From Nitrospinae bacterium RIFCSPLOWO2_12_FULL_45_22 (GTDB lineage: Bacteria > 2-12-FULL-45-22), in assembly GCA_001803565.1 (NCBI GenBank), contig MHDQ01000189.1:1-33076 (forward strand): a DNA stretch of 33,076 nucleotides. The letters are read 5' to 3'. Under the pieces are notes generated by a model. That model was not told the DNA's origin. It searched no databases and saw only the letters and a list, made by a program, of their open reading frames with translations. Shown here one piece after another: positions 26,375-33,076 of the stretch. How positions within the stretch are numbered: position 1 is the first letter of the stretch; each line of letters starts with the position of its first letter. The position numbers and the translations under genes are program-made.

Positions 26375-26449
26375 TTACTGGGTCATTAGGTTATTGAGTT
26401 ATTGGGTTACAGGATTCCCCTAATAACCTAATAACCTAATAACCTATTT
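26375..26449. repeat. Octanucleotide arrays in opposite orientations between cheY-like and cheA
   Basis: ctgggtcattaggttattgagttattgggttac...cctaataacctaataacctaataacc. Confidence 0.88.
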
Positions 26450-26463
26450 TCAGGTGAATAATC

Positions 26464-28248
26464 ATGGATGAGATCAAAGAGATTATTGAAGAGTTTCTGT
26501 CTGAGGCCCAGGAGTTATTAGACGGGTTAGAGCAAAACCTGGTGGAGCTAGAGCGCCACCCCGAGAATATGGACCTATTGAATGATATCTTCCGCTCCAT
26601 CCACACTATCAAAGGAGCAGCGGGATTCTTGGGATTTAACCAATTAGTGGAACTGGCCCACCATACTGAAAATCTACTCAGTAAACTCAGACAAGGTGGG
26701 ATGCGGGTCGGTGCTACCATCATGGACATATTGCTACAGGCGGTGGATATGCTCAAAACTATGGTAGGCGATATTGCCCAGGAAAATCCCCAGCAATACC
26801 ATCTTGACTCCTTGTATCAGAAGATTGATTTAATATTGAACAAGAAAAAGGGCTCGGCTAAAAAAAATACTAAACCAGCCTACCGTTCCGTGGACGAGAC
26901 GGATGAGTCAGGCAAAGCAGAGATAAAGCCCCTCAGCCGTTATCTTGAGCAAAAACCAGAAGAAAAGCCCAGGCCCTCTAACATAGAGGCGGATAAAACT
27001 ATCCGGATAGATATTGAGCGGCTGGATAACATCATGAATCTAGTCGGGGAACTGGTCCTGGCCAGAAACCGTCTGATCAAGCTAAATACTGCCCTGGAAG
27101 AAAAATACGAGGATGAAAAGCTACTGGAACCCTTGCGGGAAACTACCAATAACCTCAGCCTCATTACCTCTGACCTGCAACTGGCTGTGATGCGGGCCAG
27201 GATGCTTCCTATCAAAAAAGTTTTTAGTAAATTCCCACGCCTGGTACGGGATTTAGCCCGAGAGCTCGGTAAAGAGATTGATCTAGAGGTTTCGGGTGAA
27301 GATACAGAGCTGGATAAATCGGTCATTGAAGAAATAGGTGATCCCCTGGTCCATATCCTCCGAAACTCCGTTGACCATGGGATCGAATTACCCGAGGAAA
27401 GAAAAGCTCAAGGTAAACCCCCACAAGGCCGGATAAAATTATCTGCCTATCATGAAGGAGATCATATTATTATCGAGATGGAGGATGATGGCAAAGGGAT
27501 TGATGTAGCGGCTGTCCAGGCTAAGGCCATTGCGAAAGGTCTGATAGATGAAAGCGAGGTTATGCATCTAGGTGAAAAAGAGTGCCTAAACCTGATCTTT
27601 CTACCCGGATTTAGTACTAACCAAGAAGCTACGGATATTTCCGGTCGGGGGGTAGGGTTAGATGTAGTGAAAACCCATATCATTAAACTGAATGGTCAGA
27701 TAGACCTGGCTACAGAGAAAGGGAAAGGGAGCAGATTTCGTCTCCGTCTCCCTCTGACCGTGGCTATCATACCGGCTCTTATGGTGGGGGTAAGTAGTGA
27801 GATATTTGCTATACCCCTGGTCTCAGTTATCGAAGCGGTAAGGATTTCTCCGGGGGAGATAAAGACTATCAAAGGCCATGAGGTGGTTAAACTAAGGGAT
27901 ACCGTACTTCCATTAATAAGATTAGGTGAAATCTTTGGTCTGCGCTTAACGGATGGCTTTGAGAGGAATAGTCTCTATATAGTGATAATTGGCCTGGCAG
28001 AAAAACGCATCGGCCTCGTAGTGGAGAAGCTCTATGGCCAGGAAGAAGTAGTAATTAAGGGACTGGGAGACTATTTTGCTGATAATAGAGAAATTAGCGG
28101 GGTTACTATAACGGGTGACGGGAGGATAGTGCTGATTCTGGATATAGGGAACTTAGTGGGACAGGTGGTAAGCCGCACTACCAATGATAAGAGCGCTAAT
28201 TCTTTCCTGGTGATAAACCAACTGACACCCGCTACGGTGGGTTACTAA
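26464..28248 (+). CDS. cheA: Chemotaxis histidine kinase CheA
   Basis: HPt RSIHTIKGAAGFLGF; LRNSVDHGIELPEER; DISGRGVGLDVVKTHI; C-terminal CheW-like domain. Confidence 0.97.
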   Translation: MDEIKEIIEEFLSEAQELLDGLEQNLVELERHPENMDLLNDIFRSIHTIKGAAGFLGFNQLVELAHHTENLLSKLRQGGMRVGATIMDILLQAVDMLKTMVGDIAQENPQQYHLDSLYQKIDLILNKKKGSAKKNTKPAYRSVDETDESGKAEIKPLSRYLEQKPEEKPRPSNIEADKTIRIDIERLDNIMNLVGELVLARNRLIKLNTALEEKYEDEKLLEPLRETTNNLSLITSDLQLAVMRARMLPIKKVFSKFPRLVRDLARELGKEIDLEVSGEDTELDKSVIEEIGDPLVHILRNSVDHGIELPEERKAQGKPPQGRIKLSAYHEGDHIIIEMEDDGKGIDVAAVQAKAIAKGLIDESEVMHLGEKECLNLIFLPGFSTNQEATDISGRGVGLDVVKTHIIKLNGQIDLATEKGKGSRFRLRLPLTVAIIPALMVGVSSEIFAIPLVSVIEAVRISPGEIKTIKGHEVVKLRDTVLPLIRLGEIFGLRLTDGFERNSLYIVIIGLAEKRIGLVVEKLYGQEEVVIKGLGDYFADNREISGVTITGDGRIVLILDIGNLVGQVVSRTTNDKSANSFLVINQLTPATVGY

Positions 28249-28251
28249 AGC

Positions 28252-28312
28252 TGTAGCCACAGGACCTTGCCCTGCCACAAGGGGCTAAGCAGCGTAAGAC
28301 GCTGCGACTACA
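28252..28312. repeat. Two-hairpin element, copy 1 of TGTAG...GCAGCGTAAGACGCTGC...CTACA
   Basis: Terminal TGTAG/CTACA, internal cctgCCACAAGG region and perfect hairpin GCAGCGT-AAG-ACGCTGC (28289-28305). Confidence 0.8.
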
Positions 28313-28331
28313 GATGCTATAGGAGGACGAT

Positions 28332-28658
28332 ATGAGTAAGGTGACTGTAGAGGCATTAGCCGATGAAATGATAGTAGCAAAAGATGTTTATGATTCCAGA
28401 GACCGCCTACTGCTAAAAAAGGGCGCTGTTCTATCACGGGCTATCAGGGAAAGACTACAGATATGGGGGATAAAGGAGGTTTATGTGGCCGACCCTGAAT
28501 CAGATGCTGACCTATGTAATGCCAGGATAGAAGCCCGGCGAGTCACAGAGACGATAGAGGAGTTGGAGAGAAAATTTTCTATTTTTACTGATAATAAGCT
28601 AATGGATAATCTCAAGGAGGTAATTAAAGAATACTTACACGAAAAATTAGCTGGATAA
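28332..28658 (+). CDS. Small protein resembling the N-terminal domain of HD-GYP phosphodiesterases, without the HD-GYP domain
   Basis: MIVAKDVYDSRDRLLLKKGAVLSRAIRERLQIWGIKEVYV is typical of that N-terminal module; only 108 aa. Confidence 0.6.
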   Translation: MSKVTVEALADEMIVAKDVYDSRDRLLLKKGAVLSRAIRERLQIWGIKEVYVADPESDADLCNARIEARRVTETIEELERKFSIFTDNKLMDNLKEVIKEYLHEKLAG

Positions 28659-28672
28659 AGGGGGACGTAGCC

Positions 28673-29548
28673 ATGGATAGGACGACATGCCAGGAGATGT
28701 TAAAAATAGTGTTAGAGGTGATCCAGGATATACCTACTCTGCCCAATGTGGTATATCACCTCACCCGCCTGATGGAAAACCCTGCAACCTCTGCCTTACA
28801 AGTGAGTGAGGTCATCTCCCGGGATCAAGCCCTTACAGCCAAAGTACTTAAGCTGGTTAATTCGGCTTATTATGGGTTTCCCCGGAAAATCAATACTGTC
28901 AGTCAAGCAGTAGTTATCCTGGGCTACAATAATATAAGGAATTTGGTGTTTACGACGTCGGTCTTTGATGTCGTAGTCAAGCCCAATGGCTCCGAACCTC
29001 TTTTCAATAAGGTAAAATTCTGGGAACATTCTTTGGGATGTGCCGCATCTGCCAAAATTATTACTAAAAAGATGGGCTTTAAGAAAACCGAAGAGACCTT
29101 TATTGCTGGACTCCTCCACGACCTGGGTAAAATCGTACTCTACCATTTTCTGGAAGGTGAATCGGCTGAGGTCCTAATGGTTGCGGCTGAACGGGATCTC
29201 CTCTTGATTGAGGCGGAGCAGGAAGTCCTGGGCATAAATCATACTTATGCCGGCAAGCTCCTGGCTGATAAGTGGAACCTACCAAGGGATATTACTGCGG
29301 CCATCTCCTTCCACCATAACCCTTTACCTGCGGGGGATAATTTTCGCCTTTGTTCAATCATACATCTGGCTGATATCCTCTCCCGCTGCCTAAATATTGG
29401 TTCGGGAGGGGATAATAAAATACCTCTGCTGAATGAAAGATCCTGGGAAGTATTGAATTTGAGCTGGGATAAGATGAAGCATATCCTCTCTGAGGTTGAA
29501 ACAGAGATGGAGAAGGCACAGGCCTTCATTAACCTTTTAGAAGCGTAG
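28673..29548 (+). CDS. HDOD-domain signalling protein
   Basis: IPTLPNVVYHLTRLMENPATSALQVSEVISRDQALTAKVLKLVNSAYYGFPRKI; AGLLHDLGKIVL. Confidence 0.92.
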   Translation: MDRTTCQEMLKIVLEVIQDIPTLPNVVYHLTRLMENPATSALQVSEVISRDQALTAKVLKLVNSAYYGFPRKINTVSQAVVILGYNNIRNLVFTTSVFDVVVKPNGSEPLFNKVKFWEHSLGCAASAKIITKKMGFKKTEETFIAGLLHDLGKIVLYHFLEGESAEVLMVAAERDLLLIEAEQEVLGINHTYAGKLLADKWNLPRDITAAISFHHNPLPAGDNFRLCSIIHLADILSRCLNIGSGGDNKIPLLNERSWEVLNLSWDKMKHILSEVETEMEKAQAFINLLEA

Positions 29549-29554
29549 AAAGGA

Positions 29555-29608
29555 GTAGCTGCGGGGCCTTGCCCTGCTTGGGCAGCGTAAGACGCTGCTG
29601 CTACTACA
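29555..29608. repeat. Two-hairpin element, copy 2 of the 28252-28312 family
   Basis: Shared CCTTGCCCTGC and identical GCAGCGTAAGACGCTGC (29582-29598). Confidence 0.8.
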
Positions 29609-29625
29609 CAGGAGGAGTAAGGGTT

Positions 29626-31272
29626 ATGGATACCACAGGTGAAAAAAACATAAGTGTCCTGGGTGATGATCCAGGATTACTAAAAGCCGCTATGATAAGT
29701 CAGCAGGATGAGATCAGCCAATTGACCTGGCTTTGTGATTCTATGGAGAAACTCCTCTCCCTCCATAATCAAGAGCAGATACAGGAAGGGTTTTTACTGC
29801 TGGTGGAGGAAATAACTAATTACCGCCACTGTGTCCTCTATTTATTTGGTGATGCCCCGCACCAATATTCCATTCAAGCCTGCCGGGGTATAACAGCCGA
29901 AGAGGTTCAAACTAAATACCAATTAGAAGCGGATATCCTTCGGTGGGTTATTAAGGAGAACCGCTGGACCGTTATCCCCGGTGAAGGTAACGGCAATGAG
30001 GATTTCTGGGTTAGTATCCTTCCTTTAGTCTCTGCTGGTAAAGAGATCGGCTTTCTATTACTTAATACCTGCCCTGACCAGAGGATATTTACCCAGGGAA
30101 ACCTCAGGCGATTGACTTATATAGCCAGCTACGTTGCCCTGGCCTTAGAAAATGGCAGGCTATACCAAAATATCGTGAATACCAAAAACTACTTAAAAGA
30201 TATCATCGAGAACATCAACGAGGGTATCCTTACCCTGGGCATAGATGGTAATATCTCCCTGCTGAACCGCAACGTTACCGCATTACTAGGTCTCGCATCA
30301 GCCGATATCGTGGGCCAGAGTTGTCAACACTGCCTTTCCCCGGAGTTAAAAAGGGCCTTTGACATTATTATAGGCCAGACCTTTAAACAGGGATATGTTA
30401 TGGATTATAGGCTGGATCATACCCCCCAGGAAGGTCAAAGCATCCCCCTGGCTATAAATTGTTCCTTGCTCAGAGATGAGAAAGGCGTTCCTAACGGTGT
30501 GATCATTACCCTGCGTGACCTCACCACCTCTCTGGAACTCCAGAGATTCAGGGAATTGGATGCCATGAAGGATGAGTTTATTTCTAATGTTTCTCATGAA
30601 CTGAGGACCCCATTAGGCATTATCACGTCCTATATAGAGGCATTGTTAGAGCGGGTAAAGCCCGAAGACCTTGCTACTCAGAGGAAATTTCTCTCCATTG
30701 CCAATCAGGCCTGTGACCGCATTACCGGACTGGTTAATAATCTTCTGGACCTCTCCCAGATAGAGTCTGGTCGTTTTTTCCTGGATTTAAAGCGGGTCAA
30801 TCTTAAAGATATAGCCGTTTCAGTAGTAAAAAGCCTGGAATTATGCCAGGGTGAGGTAGAAGTCCAGTTGGCTTTAGCTCAAGACCTGCCTTATATATTG
30901 GCTGATGAAGAAAAGATATACCAGGCCATATTGAATATAGCCAGCAATGCCCTCAAGTATTCCCCTGTGGGTAGGACAGTACTGATCAAGGTCTTTAAAG
31001 ATAATAATATGGTAAAGTTGATGGTTCACGACGAGGGGGTAGGCATTCCAGAAGATGAGTTGCCTTATGTCTTCGAAAAGTTTTATCGCTCCAGCTCTTC
31101 AGCCGCTGGGTTTCAGGGTAGTGGTTTGGGATTGCCTATTGCTAAGCATATTGTAGAAGCTCATCAAGGGACAATAGAGGTAGAAAGCACATTGGGGAAA
31201 GGTTCTATTTTTACCATTAGTCTGCCGTTTCCTGACGGTAATGAGAGAGGAGGGAGCTATGGAGGAGAATAG
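29626..31272 (+). CDS. GAF/PAS sensor histidine kinase (track start 29569 lies inside a repeat)
   Basis: H-box DEFISNVSHELRTPLGIITSYIEALL, NIASNALKYSPVG, GSGLGLPIAKHIVEAHQG; ggaggag precedes ATG 29626. Confidence 0.92.
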   Translation: MDTTGEKNISVLGDDPGLLKAAMISQQDEISQLTWLCDSMEKLLSLHNQEQIQEGFLLLVEEITNYRHCVLYLFGDAPHQYSIQACRGITAEEVQTKYQLEADILRWVIKENRWTVIPGEGNGNEDFWVSILPLVSAGKEIGFLLLNTCPDQRIFTQGNLRRLTYIASYVALALENGRLYQNIVNTKNYLKDIIENINEGILTLGIDGNISLLNRNVTALLGLASADIVGQSCQHCLSPELKRAFDIIIGQTFKQGYVMDYRLDHTPQEGQSIPLAINCSLLRDEKGVPNGVIITLRDLTTSLELQRFRELDAMKDEFISNVSHELRTPLGIITSYIEALLERVKPEDLATQRKFLSIANQACDRITGLVNNLLDLSQIESGRFFLDLKRVNLKDIAVSVVKSLELCQGEVEVQLALAQDLPYILADEEKIYQAILNIASNALKYSPVGRTVLIKVFKDNNMVKLMVHDEGVGIPEDELPYVFEKFYRSSSSAAGFQGSGLGLPIAKHIVEAHQGTIEVESTLGKGSIFTISLPFPDGNERGGSYGGE

Positions 31273-31693
31273 GAAAAAAATTTTAGTAGTAGAAGATGAG
31301 AAATTTGCCCGCGATATCCTTAATTTTACTTTGAGCAGTGAAGACTACGATATATCCCTGGCAGAAGACGGTTTAGAGGCCCTGAATAAAGCCAGCTCGA
31401 ACAATTATGACTTGATTATTATGGATGTCATGATGCCTAACATAGATGGTTACGAAGCTTGCCGAAGGCTTAAAGCCAACGAAATTACGAAATCTATACC
31501 TATCATTCTGCTCACGGGCCGTGCCCAGAAGGGTGATATCCTGAAGGGGGTACAGGCCGGTGCCGATGATTATCTGCTTAAACCCTATAAGTTACAAGAC
31601 CTGCTAAATAGGGTTAATAAATATATTGGCCCGGGCACCTCGGTGTCCCTGGCACAAGCCAGCAATAATAGTGAACCCGCTATTGCTGAGTAA
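31259..31693 (+). CDS. Response regulator receiver protein (track start 31241; ATG 31259 has the better RBS)
   Basis: ILVVEDEKFARDILNFTL, LIIMDVMMPNIDGYEACRRLK, LLKPYKLQDL. Confidence 0.92.
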   Translation: MEENRKKILVVEDEKFARDILNFTLSSEDYDISLAEDGLEALNKASSNNYDLIIMDVMMPNIDGYEACRRLKANEITKSIPIILLTGRAQKGDILKGVQAGADDYLLKPYKLQDLLNRVNKYIGPGTSVSLAQASNNSEPAIAE

Positions 31694-31764
31694 GCCCCCA
31701 GAAAAAGAGAAGAAACATCCATGAGCCTTTGGTTAACATCAGAAAAACACTGAGTTAGGGAGGC

Positions 31765-32853
31765 ATGACTAAAATTATTAGGGCACTCATTGTAGATGAC
31801 TCGGCCTTTATGCGCAAGGCCCTTACCAATATGCTCCAGACTGATAGAGAGATAGAGGTAGTGGCTACTGCCAGGAATGGTGATGAGGCGCTGGATAAAA
31901 TATTTAAGCTTAAGCCCGACTTAGTGACCCTGGATGTAGAGATGCCCGGGATGAATGGCCTGGAGGTACTGAAGATAATTATGGAACAGATGCCCCTACC
32001 GGTTCTTATAGTCAGCTCCCTTACCAGTGAAGGTGCCCAGACCACCTTGGAAGCCCTGGATTTAGGGGCGATAGACTTCATACCCAAAAGCCTGGCTGAT
32101 GTATCGCTGAATATCCTTAAGATCAAGGATGATCTTATTACTAAGATAAAGGCCATAGCCCATAAAAGGCCATCCTTTTTGAACAAGGCGGGACAGGAAT
32201 GTCCCGCCTATCGGACCCATAGACTCGATAGACGGGATTTTCTAACGCCGTCCTGGCAGAAGAAGAAAAACTTCATTCACCACAAAGTAGGTGTGGTGGC
32301 TATAGGAACCTCTACTGGTGGACCCAAGGCCCTACAAGAACTCTTATCTCCTCTGCCAGCGGATTTTCCTACCGGTATCGTCATAGTGCAGCATATGCCC
32401 GCGGCCTTTACCGGCCCCTTTGCTCAGAGGTTGGATCAGCTCTGTGCTATCAAGGTAAAGGAAGCAGAACCCGGCGATACTATCCAATCTGGTCTGGCCT
32501 TACTGGCCCCAGGGAACCTTCATATGAAGGTGGTAAGGAAAAAGGCTACCGAGGTAAATCTTGAGCTGACTCCCTATCCTGGTAACTTACCTTATTGCCC
32601 CTCGGTAGATATAATGATGGCCTCGGTGGCGGAGGTATATCCGGGTCGCTGTATAGGAGTGATCCTTACTGGTATGGGCCATGATGGCCGGGATGGGGTA
32701 TTAAAAATCAAGCAAAGCCAGGGTAAGACCCTGGCCCAGGATGAAGATTCTTGTGTAGTTTTTGGTATGCCTAAGGCAGCAATAGAAACCGGGGCAATAG
32801 ATAAAGTGGTATCTTTGTCCGAGATGCCAGGTGAATTAATCAATATGGTGTAA
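31765..32853 (+). CDS. cheB: Chemotaxis response regulator protein-glutamate methylesterase CheB
   Basis: ALIVDDSAFMRKALTNML, LDVEMPGMNGLEVL, AIGTSTGGPKALQELL, VQHMPAAFTGPFAQRLD, LTGMGHDGRDGV. Confidence 0.97.
   Translation: MTKIIRALIVDDSAFMRKALTNMLQTDREIEVVATARNGDEALDKIFKLKPDLVTLDVEMPGMNGLEVLKIIMEQMPLPVLIVSSLTSEGAQTTLEALDLGAIDFIPKSLADVSLNILKIKDDLITKIKAIAHKRPSFLNKAGQECPAYRTHRLDRRDFLTPSWQKKKNFIHHKVGVVAIGTSTGGPKALQELLSPLPADFPTGIVIVQHMPAAFTGPFAQRLDQLCAIKVKEAEPGDTIQSGLALLAPGNLHMKVVRKKATEVNLELTPYPGNLPYCPSVDIMMASVAEVYPGRCIGVILTGMGHDGRDGVLKIKQSQGKTLAQDEDSCVVFGMPKAAIETGAIDKVVSLSEMPGELINMV
32187..32252. repeat. Two-hairpin palindromic element in the cheB interdomain linker
   Basis: Perfect hairpin GGCGGGACA-GGAA-TGTCCCGCC (32187-32208) plus GACGG...CCGTC (32231-32252). 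Confidence 0.8.
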
Positions 32854-32859
32854 TTCCAT

Positions 32860-32930
32860 AAGGTACAAAGGGCAAGGTGCAATGTTTAAAAACTATGAAC
32901 CTTGAACATCGAACCTTGCACCCTGCACTT
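32860..32930. repeat. Degenerate inverted repeat (GCAAGGTGCAATGTT / GAACCTTGCACCCTGCAC type) upstream of cheW
   Basis: aaggtacaaagggcaaggtgcaatgtttaaaaactatgaaccttgaacatcgaaccttgcaccctgcactt. Confidence 0.7.
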
Positions 32931-32951
32931 AGAAAAGGGAGGGATATAGCT

Positions 32952-33076
32952 ATGCCGCAGGAACGTAAGGGAGGTTCAACAGACCTCTTGCAACTGGTCA
33001 GTTTTAATTTAGGCAATGAAGAGTTTGCGGTAGATATCCTAAAAGTCCAGGAGATAAACCGCATGGTAGAGATAAC
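32952..33076 (+). CDS. cheW: CheW-like coupling protein, 5' part only
   Basis: LLQLVSFNLGNEEFAVDILKVQEINRMVEI; RBS gggaggga upstream; runs off the window. Confidence 0.88.
   Translation, partial: MPQERKGGSTDLLQLVSFNLGNEEFAVDILKVQEINRMVEI

Noticed and set aside
26940-27326. 128-aa antisense ORF in cheA (and similar antisense ORFs in the flagellar genes)
   Set aside because: Serine/arginine-rich shadow translations of conserved coding sequence.
31643-31660. TGGCACAAGCCAGCA as a sigma-54 site
   Set aside because: Lacks the TTGC -12 element at correct spacing and lies inside a response-regulator gene.
1-33076. tRNA, rRNA, complete IS element or prophage
   Set aside because: No cloverleaf, rRNA core sequence, transposase or phage structural gene recognised on either strand.

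Overview
The 33 kb window falls into two parts. (1) 1-8177, minus strand: hsdM (runs off the left edge), a HigBA-type toxin-antitoxin pair, hsdR, a RadC-family gene with a possible extra N-terminal domain, a SAM hydroxide adenosyltransferase (DUF62) and an MtaB-like methylthiotransferase. (2) 8584-33076, plus strand: a long motility/chemotaxis cluster. It starts with a TPR protein behind a near-consensus sigma-54 promoter, then an FlrB/FlrC-like two-component pair, fliF-G-H-I-J, a MotE-like gene, fliL-M-N, cheY, cheZ, a HEAT-repeat gene, cheR, cheY-like, cheA, a stand-alone HD-GYP N-terminal-like module, HDOD, histidine kinase, response regulator, cheB and a partial cheW. The gene content is mostly recognisable. 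The unusual layer is many small inverted-repeat elements of several sequence families. They sit between cluster genes, are nested inside one another (four layers at 10541-10877), supply stop codons, C-terminal tails or apparent start codons, and in several cases lie in frame inside conserved genes (MtaB, the SAM enzyme, the TPR protein, CheB, probably MotE). The clearest case is a two-hairpin element shared by the TPR gene and cheB but translated in different reading frames. All family calls come from reading motifs by eye; no database search was run.
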